In this document: positions 16,931 through 26,068 of the stretch, one piece after another
Numbering within the stretch: the stretch's first letter is position 1
Layout of the letters: each line of letters starts with the position of its first letter
Assembly (NCBI RefSeq): GCF_002209555.1
Contig: NZ_NJIF01000010.1
Coordinates: forward strand, 1-64,000
Origin: Achromobacter insolitus
GTDB lineage: Bacteria > Pseudomonadota > Gammaproteobacteria > Burkholderiales > Burkholderiaceae_B
Direction of reading: 5' to 3'
Length of the DNA: 64,000 bases
Program-made: the position numbers and the translations under genes
Notes under the pieces: model-generated
The model's database searches: none
Told to the model about the DNA's origin: nothing
What the model saw: the letters and a program-made list of their open reading frames with translations, nothing else

Positions 16931-17941
16931 TCAGGCCGCCGTTACCGGGCGGCCGTAAAACGGATAGTTGGGATCGTTGTAGCCGTGGCTGGACGCATGG
17001 CCCGGCGTCACCCAATCGTTGACGATGGCTTCGTCCTCGGCCGTGATCTTCACGTCCAGGGCCGCGTAGTAGTCCTCCATCTGCGCCAAGGTGCGGGGCC
17101 CGGCGATGACGGCGGTGACGATGGGGTTGGCCAGCACCCAGGCAGTGGCGAAATGCCCGGCCTGCGCGCCGCGCGCAGCGGCATGGGCCACCAGCTTCTG
17201 CGCGATTTGCAGGGATTCTTCGCGAAACTCGGTCGCGAGGATGCGGCGGTCTCCGCGCCCGGCACGGCTGTCGGCCGCGGGCGCCTGGCCCGGCAGGTAC
17301 TTGCCGGTCAGCACGCCGCGCGCAATGGGACTGTAAGGCACCACGCCCAGGCCATAGTGCTTGCAGGCGGGCAGGATTTCGACTTCCGGGCCGCGATTGA
17401 GCATGTTGTAGTAAGGCTGGCACACCACCGGTTGCGGCACGCCCATTTTTTCGCACAGGCGCATCACCTCGGCGATGCGCCAGCCGCGGAAGTTGGACAG
17501 TCCGAAGCTGCGCAGCTTGCCCGCGCGGATCAGGTCGCCCAGCGCCCACAGGGCTTCCTCGAGGTTTTCCTCGTGGTAGTCGCGATGCAGGTAGAGGATG
17601 TCCATGAAGTCGGTGCCCAGGCGCGCGAGGCTGTCCTCCACGCCCCGTATCAACCACTGACGCGAATAGTGCGCCTGGTTCGGGCCGGTGCCGACAGCGT
17701 TGCCGATCTTGCTGGCGAGCACCCAGTCATGGCGCTGGCCCTTGAGCAGCTTGCCCACGACCTCTTCGGAGCGGCCGCCGTTGTAGACGTCCGCCGTGTC
17801 GATGAAGTTCAGGCCATGATCGCGCGCGGACGCGACGATGCGCGCGGCTTCGTCGTCGGGCGTCTGCTCGCCGAACATCATGGTGCCCAGGCATAGCGGC
17901 GATACCCGGAGATTGCTCCGGCCGAGTCTGCGGTAGTTCAT
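16931..17941 (-). CDS. aldo/keto reductase
   Basis: The protein has 336 residues with an AKR (beta/alpha)8 barrel. The catalytic tetrad is visible: Asp48 and Tyr53 in FIDTADVYNGGRSEE, Lys78 in ASKIG, His119 in LYLHRDYHEE. The YhdN/YajO-like start is YRRLGRSNLRVSPLCLGTMMFG. It is an NADPH-dependent carbonyl reductase in the cytoplasm; substrate unknown. GAGAGGAAG sits before the ATG at 17941; an upstream ATG at 17962 is less likely. It is convergent with the MHS gene. Confidence 0.9.
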   Translation of the reverse strand: MNYRRLGRSNLRVSPLCLGTMMFGEQTPDDEAARIVASARDHGLNFIDTADVYNGGRSEEVVGKLLKGQRHDWVLASKIGNAVGTGPNQAHYSRQWLIRGVEDSLARLGTDFMDILYLHRDYHEENLEEALWALGDLIRAGKLRSFGLSNFRGWRIAEVMRLCEKMGVPQPVVCQPYYNMLNRGPEVEILPACKHYGLGVVPYSPIARGVLTGKYLPGQAPAADSRAGRGDRRILATEFREESLQIAQKLVAHAAARGAQAGHFATAWVLANPIVTAVIAGPRTLAQMEDYYAALDVKITAEDEAIVNDWVTPGHASSHGYNDPNYPFYGRPVTAA

Positions 17942-18278
17942 GGTTGGCTTCCTCTCATTCACGGAAATGGATTAGACGCGAGCATGCAACGGCAAGCGCG
18001 CGCCAGTCAAATTCGCGTCCCAGGCATTCTTGGCTGGATCGTGAGTGATCGGTTTGTACGGCTGGGGTTCTTGAGTCGCCGGCATCTGCCCATGAACGGG
18101 ATCCAAAGCCAATGCATCAAGCGACTGCCAGCCGAGGACCCCGGAGCCATACGAAGCGCAGCCCCACCGGGGCGAGCATCGGAATGGCGCAGGGCAGCCT
18201 CGGCGGCTAATGAACTCCGGCATCCGCAAGCTCGAAGCCCCTGGATTCTGACCATCAAAAAGCCAAGCCAAAAATGCT
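17942..18278. other. 337-bp intergenic region, no gene recognised
   Basis: Short frames exist on both strands but none shows a ribosome binding site, a domain or convincing codon use. The part nearest 17941 should hold the aldo/keto reductase promoter. The rest is 3' flank of the serine hydrolase. No repeat or terminator was identified. Confidence 0.4.
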
Positions 18279-19331
18279 CTAGCCCCCAGCATCGACCGCG
18301 CCCAGGATCTTGCCGAACAACGCATCCGCATGCGCCGAATCCAGCCAGCGCACGATCACCACCATCTGCCGCTCCGGCTCCACCCAGGTAAACGAACTGC
18401 CTGCCCCCACGCCAAAGAAGCTGGAAGCCGGCACGCTCGGAAACACGCGGCCTTCATGGTTCAGCCAGATCAGGTAGCCGTAATACGGCGCGATGGCGCA
18501 TGGCGTGCGCATGTCGCGGATCCACTCGCTGGACAGGATGCGGCGGCCATTGGCCATGCCGTCATTCAGCAGCATCTGGCCGATCAGGGCCTGGTCGCGC
18601 GCGCTGATGGACATGCCGCCGCCCCAGTGCGAGCCGCCCGGCACGGACGGCATGCGCTGCCCGTCGATCTCGACCCAGGCATTGTCGTAACCCACCCATT
18701 GCCAATCTTCGCTGGCGCCAATGGGCCGCGTGACGGCCTCGCGGAAGATCTCGGGCAAGGGCTTGCGAAACAGGTGCAGCAACGCGTACGACAGCTGGTT
18801 GATGCGCACATCGTTGTATTCCCAGTACGTTCCCGGACGCTGCAGGGGCCGCGCATCGCCTTTCTTGCCGCCGGGCGGCACACCAAAGGTAACGGCGCGG
18901 TAGCGGTCGGCCTGGTCGGATACGCCGAAGCGCTCGCCCTCCCATTCGCTGGTCTGCTGCAGCAGGTGGCGCCAGGTAATGTCGGCGTTCTGCCCTTCGT
19001 CAAAGCCGATGCCCGGCACGCGCTTGCCTACAGGTTCGTCCACGTCCGGCAGCAGGCCGCGGTCGTGCGCCACGCCGGCCAGGATCGCCAGGTACAGCTT
19101 GGCAACGCTGAAGGTCAGGTCGGCCCGATCGGGCTCGCCCCAGGACGCGATGGTTTCGCCGCGCACGGTCACTACGCCGGACACCGGGCCGCGGTCGTGG
19201 ATCGGACCCAACAGGCGGTTCCAGGGCGGCGGATCGTTCAGGTGCACGCCGAAGTTGCCTTTGACGCTGCGGTCCCAGGTGGATTCGTGGTCATTGGCGA
19301 ACTGGATCGCTTGCTGCATGAGTGCGTTCAT
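18279..19331 (-). CDS. serine hydrolase of the beta-lactamase/EstB (S12) family
   Basis: The protein has 350 residues. SVAK at 75-78 is the SxxK nucleophile box; WEYNDVRIN supplies the second-box Tyr, and SHWGGGMSISARD the third (HxG-like) region. There is no signal peptide, so it is probably cytoplasmic and an esterase or amidase rather than a beta-lactamase. GAGGGAAACA precedes ATG at 19331; the open frame continues upstream but overlaps the aminotransferase gene and has no support. It lies 25 bp after the aminotransferase on the same strand and likely shares its transcript. Confidence 0.85.
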   Translation of the reverse strand: MNALMQQAIQFANDHESTWDRSVKGNFGVHLNDPPPWNRLLGPIHDRGPVSGVVTVRGETIASWGEPDRADLTFSVAKLYLAILAGVAHDRGLLPDVDEPVGKRVPGIGFDEGQNADITWRHLLQQTSEWEGERFGVSDQADRYRAVTFGVPPGGKKGDARPLQRPGTYWEYNDVRINQLSYALLHLFRKPLPEIFREAVTRPIGASEDWQWVGYDNAWVEIDGQRMPSVPGGSHWGGGMSISARDQALIGQMLLNDGMANGRRILSSEWIRDMRTPCAIAPYYGYLIWLNHEGRVFPSVPASSFFGVGAGSSFTWVEPERQMVVIVRWLDSAHADALFGKILGAVDAGG

Positions 19332-19356
19332 TGTTTCCCTCGTTATGTGTCTTGTG

Positions 19357-20553
19357 TCAGGCCGGGGCGCTTGCGCGTTCCCCGGCCAGGAATTCCATTG
19401 CGGCCTGCACCCCGCCCGGACGATGCGGCACGCCTGCCGCGGCCAGGCCCATTTCCACGCCTGCCAGCGTTCCGCACAGCGTGAGGTCGTTGAAGTGGCC
19501 CAGATGCCCAATGCGGAACACGCGGTCGGCGAGCTTGCCCAGCCCCTGCCCCAACGACATGTCGAAACGTTCCAGGACGAGCTTGCGGAAAGCGTCGGCG
19601 CCATGGCCCTGCGGCATGATCACCGCTGTCAGCGCCGCACTGTGCGCGGTCGGATCCAGGCTCAGGAGTTCCAGTCCCCAAGCGGCCACCGCGAGGCGCG
19701 CCGCTTGCGCGTGGCGACTGTGGCGCGCATAGACCTGCGGCAGGCCTTCCTCGCGCAGCATGGCCAGGGCTTCGTGCAATCCGTACAGCAGGTTGGTCGA
19801 TGGCGTGTAGGGGAAATAGCCGCGGGCATTGGCGGCGAGCATTTCGCGCCAATCCCAATACGAGCGCGGCAGCCGCGCGTCGTCGGCCGCGGCCAGGGCG
19901 CGCGCGCTGAGGGCGTTGAACGCCAGCCCCGGCGGCAGCATCAAGCCCTTTTGCGAGCCGGCCACCGTCACATCCACGCCCCATTCGTCGTGGCGATAGT
20001 CGATGGAACCCAGCGATGAGATCGTGTCCACCATCAACAGCGCCGGATGCGCCGCGCCGTCGATCGCGGCGCGCACGGCCGCAATATCGCTGGTCACCCC
20101 GGTGGAAGTTTCGTTATGCACGACGCACACGGCCTTGATGCCGTGCGCGGTGTCTTCGGCCAGCCGGGCTGCGATGGCCGCCGCGTCCACCGGATGCCGC
20201 CAGTCGCCTTCCAGGAAATCCACTTCCAGGCCCAGCCGCCCAGCCAGCTTGCGCCACAGGCTGGCGAAATGGCCGGTTTCCACCATCAGCACACGGTCGC
20301 CCGGAGACAGCGTATTGACCAGCGCGGCCTCCCACGCCCCGGTGCCGGACGACGGAAAGATGACCACCGGGGATTGCGTCTGGAAGACCTGTTTGACGCC
20401 TTCCAGCACTGCCAGCCCGAGCGCGCCGAATTCCGGACCCCGATGATCGATGGTGGGCTGGTCTATGGCGCGCAGCACACGGTCGGGCACATTGGTCGGC
20501 CCCGGAATCTGCAGGAAATGCCGGCCGGACGGATGACTGTTCAGGGTAAGCAT
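19357..20553 (-). CDS. class V aminotransferase (serine/alanine-glyoxylate type)
   Basis: The protein has 398 residues and is PLP-dependent. Motifs include LQIPGPTNVPDRVLRAID, IDHRGPEFGAL, the phosphate-binding FPSSGTGAWEAAL, VHNETSTGV, VDTISSLGS and the lysine motif VAGSQKGLMLPPGL (Lys202). These match alanine/serine-glyoxylate aminotransferases of fold type I. ATG at 20553 gives the family's usual N-terminus. It is the first gene of a unit with the serine hydrolase and is divergent from a GntR regulator. A GTATAC operator-like site lies 22 bp upstream of the start. Confidence 0.9.
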   Translation of the reverse strand: MLTLNSHPSGRHFLQIPGPTNVPDRVLRAIDQPTIDHRGPEFGALGLAVLEGVKQVFQTQSPVVIFPSSGTGAWEAALVNTLSPGDRVLMVETGHFASLWRKLAGRLGLEVDFLEGDWRHPVDAAAIAARLAEDTAHGIKAVCVVHNETSTGVTSDIAAVRAAIDGAAHPALLMVDTISSLGSIDYRHDEWGVDVTVAGSQKGLMLPPGLAFNALSARALAAADDARLPRSYWDWREMLAANARGYFPYTPSTNLLYGLHEALAMLREEGLPQVYARHSRHAQAARLAVAAWGLELLSLDPTAHSAALTAVIMPQGHGADAFRKLVLERFDMSLGQGLGKLADRVFRIGHLGHFNDLTLCGTLAGVEMGLAAAGVPHRPGGVQAAMEFLAGERASAPA

Positions 20554-20574
20554 GCGTAGTCCCAAAGTGGAATA

Positions 20575-20588
20575 TTTTTGTATACCAA
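20575..20588. promoter_or_regulatory. GTATAC operator site near the aminotransferase start
   Basis: The 14-mer TTTTTGTATACCAA recurs identically at 20742-20755. It is centred on GTATAC, typical of GntR/FadR-type half-palindromes. It lies just upstream of the aminotransferase start on the minus strand and is probably bound by the divergently encoded regulator. Confidence 0.6.
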
Positions 20589-20679
20589 CGAAAGGCGCCA
20601 AGCAAACAAGCAGGAGATGCCCGGCATGCGGACTTGCGGCATGCGTCACTCTATCCCATTGTTTTTACGTTAATAACCT

Positions 20680-20693
20680 AGGGTATACACCCA
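20680..20693. promoter_or_regulatory. third GTATAC site in the divergent promoter region
   Basis: AGGGTATACACCCA contains the same GTATAC core with a different, GGG/CCC-flanked context. It sits midway between the two identical sites and could be an auxiliary operator. It lacks the TTTTT and CCAA flanks, so it is less certain. Confidence 0.4.
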
Positions 20694-20741
20694 TCGGGCC
20701 GGCAACAGGACCGGGTATATAGTCTGGCAAAACACGGGGAA

Positions 20742-20755
20742 TTTTTGTATACCAA
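20742..20755. promoter_or_regulatory. GTATAC operator site abutting the GntR start codon
   Basis: This is the second identical TTTTTGTATACCAA. Its last base is the first base of the regulator's ATG (20755). No Shine-Dalgarno sequence fits between site and start; the only GGGGA is about 15 nt upstream. A TATAGT -10-like element lies at 20717-20722. This suggests autoregulation, perhaps of a leaderless or poorly translated message. Confidence 0.6.
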
Positions 20756-21507
20756 TGAGCAGCGTTTCCAGCCTGATGCCTGATTCCGGCGCCGCCAGCG
20801 TGGCCGCCGAAACCGCGCCGCCGACTGCGGCCCGCGGCGCGGGCAATGGCCGCACGCTGCCCGCCACAGTGGCCGGGCAATTGCGCGAACGCATCATCCA
20901 GGGCGAATTCCCGCCCGGCGCACGCCTGAACGAACGCGCGCTGTGCGACTTGCTGGGCGTGTCCCGCACGCCGTTGCGCGAAGCGTTCCGCGTGCTGGCC
21001 GCCGAAGGGCTGGTGCAAATCGAACCGAACCGCGGGGCGCAGGTCGTCGCGTTATCGGAAGCGAACATCCGCGAAGCCTTCGAGGTCATCGGCGGGCTGG
21101 AAGCCATGTCGTGCCGGCTGGCCTGTGAGCGGGCCACGGACACCGAGATCGCCGAGATCCGCGCGCTGACCTACGAAATGATGGCCAGCCATGCGCGCCA
21201 CGACCTGCCCACCTACTTTCGCACCAATCGCGAGATCCACGAACGCATCAGCCTGGCCGCGCACAACAGCCTGCTCAAGCAGCTGTACGACGCCCAGAAC
21301 GCCCGCATCCAGAACCTGCGCTTTGTCTCGAACGAGAACCGGCAGAAATGGGATCTGGCCATGCGCGAACACATCGAAATGGCCGAGGCCCTGGAGGCGC
21401 GCGACGCCGACCGGCTGTCGGGCATCATGCGCCAGCACCTGCAGCGCAAGTGCGATGCCGCGCTGAAGACGCTGGGCATTCCACCCGCGGCCGCCGATTC
21501 CGGCTGA
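20755..21507 (+). CDS. GntR/FadR-subfamily transcriptional regulator
   Basis: The protein has 250 residues. About 30 low-complexity residues precede the winged helix (LPATVAGQLRERIIQGEFPPGARLNERALC, then SRTPLREAFRVLAAEGLV). An FCD domain follows (ANIREAFEVIGGLEAMSCRLAC, NREIHERI, HIEMAEAL), with Asp/His residues that usually coordinate a metal and a carboxylate ligand. It is divergent from the aminotransferase and upstream of the peptide transporter operon, so it may control both. ATG at 20776 is an alternative start if the operator at 20742-20755 must stay outside the coding region. Confidence 0.9.
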   Translation: MSSVSSLMPDSGAASVAAETAPPTAARGAGNGRTLPATVAGQLRERIIQGEFPPGARLNERALCDLLGVSRTPLREAFRVLAAEGLVQIEPNRGAQVVALSEANIREAFEVIGGLEAMSCRLACERATDTEIAEIRALTYEMMASHARHDLPTYFRTNREIHERISLAAHNSLLKQLYDAQNARIQNLRFVSNENRQKWDLAMREHIEMAEALEARDADRLSGIMRQHLQRKCDAALKTLGIPPAAADSG

Positions 21508-21602
21508 CCCGTGCTCGGGCGCGAGCAGGACAGCGGGCCGCGCCGCCCGCGACCAGATGGCAGATGAGCAGTACGTGCAGTGACTTCCACAGGAGCCTCA
21601 CC

Positions 21603-23174
21603 ATGACTGATTTCCGCATCACCCCCGCAGCACCCGCGCCGTCCTGGCGCCACGCCGTTCCGCTCAAGACGCTTGCAGCCGCGATGCTGGCCTGCGCCAC
21701 GCTGGCGGCCCAGCCAGCGCTGGCGGGCAAAAAGGACGACACCTTGCGCATGGCCTATGACCAGGCTCCGGAAAGCGTGGATCCTTACTACAACAACGTG
21801 CGGATAGGCGTCATCATTGCCGCCAATGTCTGGGACACCCTGCTCTACCGCGATCCGGTCACCAACGAGTACAAGGGCCAGCTCGCCAAGAGCTGGAAGC
21901 AGGTCGACGACAAGACCATGGAATTCGAGCTGCGCGAAGGCGTCAAATTCCATAACGGCGAGGAGTTCGACGCCGACTCGGTGGTGTATACGCTGAACTA
22001 CGTGGCCGACCCGAAGAACAAGGCCGTGACGCAGCAGAATGTGGCGTGGATCGACAAGGTCGAGAAAATCGACAAGTACAAGGTGCGCCTGACCACCAAG
22101 GAGCCCTTCCCCGGCGCCAAGGAGTACCTGTCCACGACCGCCGCCATCCATCCCGCCAAGTACTACCAGGAAGTCGGCCCCAAGGGTATGAACGCCAAGC
22201 CTGTGGGCTCCGGTCCATACAAAGTGGTGGACTACCAGCCCGGCAAGTCGATCACGCTGGAACGCAACGCCGACTACTTCAAGGAGTCGCCCAAGGCCCA
22301 ACCCAAGATCGGCAAAGTGGTGATCCGCTTCATCCCCGACCGCCAGACGCAGATGGCCGAAGTCATCTCGGGCGGCGAAGACCTGATCATGAGCGTTCCC
22401 AAGGACCAGGCGGAGCAACTGGGCGGCATGCCCACGCTGCAGATGGTCACCGGCAACACCATGCGCATCGTCTTCATGCAGATGAATATCCAGGAAGGCA
22501 CGCCGGCGCCCCAGCTCGAGGATGAGCGCGTGCGCCGCGCCATCATCCACGCCATCGACCGCGAGTCCATGCTGAAGAACATCGTGGGCGAAGGCGGCGG
22601 CCTCATCAACACCATCTGCACGCCGTCCCAGACGGGCTGCACCCAGGACGGCGCGCCCGTCTACAAGTACGACCCGGCGCAAGCCAAGAAGCTGCTGGCC
22701 GAGGCCGGCTATCCCAATGGCTTCGACATCGACCTGGTGGCCTACCGTGAACGCAACCAGACCGAAGCCATCATCAACTACCTGCAAGCGGTCGGCATTC
22801 GCGCCAAGCTCAACTTCCTGCAATACGCCGCCATGCGCGACATGATCCGGGCCAACAAGGCATCCCTCACGCACCAGACCTGGGGTTCCAACCTGGTCAA
22901 CGACGTGTCGGCGTCCACGCCGGTGTATTTCGCCTTCGGCAACGACGACATCACCCGCGATCCGCAAGTGCGCGATCTGCTCAACAAGGGTGACCGCACC
23001 ATCGACAGCGGCGCGCGCAATGCCGCCTACAAGCAGGCGCTCGATCTGATCGCACAGAAGGCCTACGCGGTGCCGCTGTGGACCCTGCCTGCTTACTACG
23101 TGGCCACCAAGGACGTGAACTTCAAGCCCTACTCGGATGAGCTGGTGCGCTTCTGGGACATGAGCTGGAAGTGA
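21603..23174 (+). CDS. peptide-type ABC transporter substrate-binding protein (SBP family 5)
   Basis: The protein has 523 residues. A signal peptide (core LAAAMLACATLAAQPALA, cleavage near residue 40) precedes an SBP_bac_5 (DppA/OppA) fold. Features include YDQAPESVDPYYNN, FELREGVKFHNGEEFDADSVVYTLNY and NADYFKESPKAQPKIGKVVIR. It binds di/oligopeptides or related compounds in the periplasm. AGGAG precedes ATG 21603. First gene of a five-gene transport operon with permeases, two ATPases and an M20 peptidase. Confidence 0.92.
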   Translation: MTDFRITPAAPAPSWRHAVPLKTLAAAMLACATLAAQPALAGKKDDTLRMAYDQAPESVDPYYNNVRIGVIIAANVWDTLLYRDPVTNEYKGQLAKSWKQVDDKTMEFELREGVKFHNGEEFDADSVVYTLNYVADPKNKAVTQQNVAWIDKVEKIDKYKVRLTTKEPFPGAKEYLSTTAAIHPAKYYQEVGPKGMNAKPVGSGPYKVVDYQPGKSITLERNADYFKESPKAQPKIGKVVIRFIPDRQTQMAEVISGGEDLIMSVPKDQAEQLGGMPTLQMVTGNTMRIVFMQMNIQEGTPAPQLEDERVRRAIIHAIDRESMLKNIVGEGGGLINTICTPSQTGCTQDGAPVYKYDPAQAKKLLAEAGYPNGFDIDLVAYRERNQTEAIINYLQAVGIRAKLNFLQYAAMRDMIRANKASLTHQTWGSNLVNDVSASTPVYFAFGNDDITRDPQVRDLLNKGDRTIDSGARNAAYKQALDLIAQKAYAVPLWTLPAYYVATKDVNFKPYSDELVRFWDMSWK

Positions 23175-23186
23175 GGCGCGGGCTCG

Positions 23187-23215
23187 CGCCGGCCCTGCGA
23201 TGCGCCGGGCCGGCG
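23187..23215 (+). terminator. intercistronic hairpin after the binding-protein gene
   Basis: CGCCGGCCC and GGGCCGGCG form a perfect 9-bp stem around an 11-nt loop between the binding protein and the first permease. Such hairpins usually protect the abundant binding-protein message or partly attenuate downstream expression. No U-tract is present. Confidence 0.5.
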
Positions 23216-23239
23216 TGAACCCAACGAAGAGGAAGCCCT

Positions 23240-24157
23240 ATGCTGTATTTCACGATCAGGCGCCTGGGCCTGGCGGTGCTGGTGGCACTGACGGTATCCA
23301 TCCTGGCGTTCCTGCTGCTGCATTTGTCCGGCGATCCGGCTCTCGCCCTGGCCGGCGAAGGCGCGCGCCAGGCCGATATCGACATGATCCGCAAGACCTA
23401 CGGCCTGGACCGGCCGCTGATCGTGCAGTATGCGGACTGGCTCTGGCATATCCTGCAGGGCGACTTCGGCACCTCGGTGTACTTCAAGACCGAGGCCGGA
23501 CCATTGATCCTCTCCAAGCTCAAGACCACGCTGCTGCTGGGCCTGGGCGCGCTGGCCTTCGCGCTGCTGATCTCGATTCCGCTGGGGGTGCTGGCCGCGC
23601 TCTACAAGGGCAGCCTGATCGACCGCGCCTGCCTGGCCATCGCCGTGCTGGGCCAGGCGCTGCCGAACTTTTTCTTCGCCCTGATCCTGATCATGCTGTT
23701 CTCGATATCGCTGCGGCTGCTGCCGGTGTCGGGCAGCGGCAGCTGGCAGCACTTTGTCATGCCGGCCATCGCGCTAGGCTATTACGTCGCCCCGGCCTTC
23801 ATGCGCCTGATCCGCGCCGGCATGATCGAAGTCCTGGCCGCCGACTACATCCGCACCGCCCGGGCCAAGGGCCTGCCGGCGCGCAAGATCGTCTTCAAGC
23901 ACGCGTTGCGCAACGCCATCGTGCCGGTGGTGGCGTTGGCCGCGGTGCAGCTGGGCTACCTGCTGGGCGGCTCGGTCGTCATAGAAACCATCTTCGCCCT
24001 GGACGGCCTGGGCTACCTGGCCTATCAAAGCATCACCTACAAGGACTATCCCGTGATGCAGCTCATCGTGCTGCTGCTGTCGGTGCTCTATGTGCTGCTG
24101 ACCCTGGCGGCCGACGTCGCCAACGCGTGGCTCGACCCGCGCATCCGGGTGTCCTGA
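23240..24157 (+). CDS. ABC peptide transporter permease (DppB-like)
   Basis: The protein has 305 residues and about six membrane helices. The N-terminus IRRLGLAVLVALTVSILAFLLLHL and the GDPA region are typical of DppB/GsiC. The EAA loop that docks the ATPase is visible as DYIRTARAKGLPARKIVFKHALRNA. It forms the inner-membrane channel with the next gene, whose start is 2 bp after this stop. Confidence 0.93.
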   Translation: MLYFTIRRLGLAVLVALTVSILAFLLLHLSGDPALALAGEGARQADIDMIRKTYGLDRPLIVQYADWLWHILQGDFGTSVYFKTEAGPLILSKLKTTLLLGLGALAFALLISIPLGVLAALYKGSLIDRACLAIAVLGQALPNFFFALILIMLFSISLRLLPVSGSGSWQHFVMPAIALGYYVAPAFMRLIRAGMIEVLAADYIRTARAKGLPARKIVFKHALRNAIVPVVALAAVQLGYLLGGSVVIETIFALDGLGYLAYQSITYKDYPVMQLIVLLLSVLYVLLTLAADVANAWLDPRIRVS

Positions 24158-24158
24158 C

Positions 24159-25076
24159 ATGCGCGCGCCCTCCCCGACTCCGTCCGTGCCCGGCGCTCCC
24201 GCCCCGGCGCCGCTGGAACTGTCCGCCTCTGCCCTGCGCTGGCGCCGGTTGCGCCGCAACAAGGCGTTGCTGGCCGGCGGCGGCATTCTGCTCGTGATCG
24301 TGCTGATCGCGCTGTTCGCGCCCTGGATCTCGCCGCACGATCCCTATTACCAGGACCTGGCCTACCGCACTGCGCCCCCCGTCTGGTACGCCAAGGGCAC
24401 CTGGCTGCATCCGCTGGGCACCGACCAGCTTGGGCGAGACTACCTGTCGCGCCTGTTCTACGGCGCCCGCATCTCGCTGTTGATCGGCATCAGCGTGGCG
24501 TTGATCTCCGGCCTGATCGGCACGGCCATGGGCATGGCGGCCGGCTACTTCGGCGGCAAGACCGACATGGCGGTGTCGTTCCTGATCACCACCCGCCTGT
24601 CCATGCCCGTCATCCTGGTGGCGCTGGCCACCGTCGCCATCGTCGGCGGCTCGCTCTGGGTCGTCATCCTGGTGCTGGGACTGCTCAAGTGGGACCGGTA
24701 CGCGGTAGTCATGCGCAGCGCCACGCAACAGGTGCGCTCCCTGGAGTACGTGGCCGCGGCGCAAGCGGCGGGCGCGTCCACCTGGCGCATCGTCTGGGGC
24801 GAGGTGCTGCCCAACGTGGTGCCGCAGCTGATCGTGATCGCCACGCTGGAGGCTGCCAGCGCGATCCTGCTGGAAGCCTCTCTCTCTTTCCTGGGCCTGG
24901 GCGTGCAACCGCCGCTGCCCTCCTGGGGCCTGATGATCTCCGAGGCCAAGGCCTACATGTTCTTTTCATTCTGGTTGATCGCCATTCCCGGATCGGCGCT
25001 GGCCTTGTTGATCTTCGCGATCAACCTGGCCGGCGACGGGCTGCATCAGCTGCTGACGCCCGAAGAGAGAGCGTGA
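24159..25076 (+). CDS. ABC peptide transporter permease (DppC-like)
   Basis: The protein has 305 residues. A cytoplasmic N-terminus (LRWRRLRRNKALLAGG) precedes the first membrane helix. HPLGTDQLGRDYLSRLFYGARISL is the DppC hallmark. The EAA loop is EYVAAAQAAGASTWRIVWGEVLPN. It pairs with the upstream DppB-like permease and is followed 2 bp later by the first ATPase gene. Confidence 0.93.
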   Translation: MRAPSPTPSVPGAPAPAPLELSASALRWRRLRRNKALLAGGGILLVIVLIALFAPWISPHDPYYQDLAYRTAPPVWYAKGTWLHPLGTDQLGRDYLSRLFYGARISLLIGISVALISGLIGTAMGMAAGYFGGKTDMAVSFLITTRLSMPVILVALATVAIVGGSLWVVILVLGLLKWDRYAVVMRSATQQVRSLEYVAAAQAAGASTWRIVWGEVLPNVVPQLIVIATLEAASAILLEASLSFLGLGVQPPLPSWGLMISEAKAYMFFSFWLIAIPGSALALLIFAINLAGDGLHQLLTPEERA

Positions 25077-25078
25077 CC

Positions 25079-26068
25079 ATGATCGACAACGAAATCGTCC
25101 TGGACGTGGATGGACTCACCGTCGACATCGCCACGCCGCGCGGCACGCTGCACGCCGTGCGCGACGTCTCCTTCCAGGTCAGGCGCGGCGAAACGCTCTG
25201 CCTGGTGGGGGAATCGGGTTGCGGCAAGTCCATGACCTCGCTGGCCATCATGGACCTGTTGCCCAAAGCGGCGCGGCGCGCCACGCGCCGGCTCTCGGTG
25301 TTGGGCGAGGACCTGTCGTCCGCGCGCGGGCGGCGCGTCAATGCGTTGCGCGGCAGGAAGATGGCGATGATCTTCCAGGAACCCATGACGGCGCTCAATC
25401 CCGCCTACGCCATCGGCGAACAATTGACCGAGCACTATATCCATCACTGCAAGGCGAGCGCGCAACAGGCGCGCGACCGCGCGGTAGAGCTGCTGGAAAA
25501 GGTAGGCATTGCTTCGGCCGCGCAGCGGCTCTCGCAGTATCCGCACCAGCTGTCCGGCGGCCTGCGCCAACGGGTAATGATCGCCATGGCGCTGATGTGC
25601 GGCCCGGAACTGCTGATTGCCGATGAGCCCAGCACCGCGCTGGACGTCACCATCCAGGCGCAGATCCTGCGGCTGCTGGCCGATCTGCAGGCCGAGCTCG
25701 GCATCGCCATGGTGCTGATCACACACGATCTGGGCGTGGTGGCGCGCATCGCGCGCCAGGTTGCCGTGATGTATGCCGGCCAGATCGTGGAGGAAGGACC
25801 GGTCGCGGAGCTCTTCGCCTCGCCCCGCCATCCCTACACGCAGGGCTTGCTGGCCTGTATCCCCGTGCCAGGGCGCACGGCCCCCGGCGCAGCGCTGGGC
25901 ACCATACCGGGCGTCGTGCCTGCGCTGGTCGGCCAATTGCAGGGCTGCGCCTTCTTCGACCGCTGCCCCCATGCGCAAGCGCAATGCCGCAACGAGGTGC
26001 CCGTGCATGACGCGGCCTCAGGACAGCGGTGGCGCTGCATCCTCCATCCAGAAGGAGTCTTGGCATGA
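25079..26068 (+). CDS. ABC peptide transporter ATPase (DppD-like)
   Basis: The protein has 329 residues. Walker A is GESGCGKS (44-51), the signature is LSGGLRQR, Walker B is LLIADEPST, and the switch His is in LITHDLGVV. The C-terminal oligopeptide extension carries the cysteine pattern [14 protein letters not shown], expected to bind an iron-sulfur cluster or metal in DppD/OppD. The Q-loop is [12 protein letters not shown]. The ATG at 25079 follows GAGAGAG. It overlaps the next ATPase gene by 4 bp. Confidence 0.93.
   Translation: MIDNEIVLDVDGLTVDIATPRGTLHAVRDVSFQVRRGETLCLVGESGCGKSMTSLAIMDLLPKAARRATRRLSVLGEDLSSARGRRVNALRGRKMAMIFQEPMTALNPAYAIGEQLTEHYIHHCKASAQQARDRAVELLEKVGIASAAQRLSQYPHQLSGGLRQRVMIAMALMCGPELLIADEPSTALDVTIQAQILRLLADLQAELGIAMVLITHDLGVVARIARQVAVMYAGQIVEEGPVAELFASPRHPYTQGLLACIPVPGRTAPGAALGTIPGVVPALVGQLQGCAFFDRCPHAQAQCRNEVPVHDAASGQRWRCILHPEGVLA

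Noticed and set aside
17972..18331. Short frames between the aldo/keto reductase and serine hydrolase
   Set aside because: No ribosome binding site, signal or domain; overlapping frames on both strands look like noncoding sequence.
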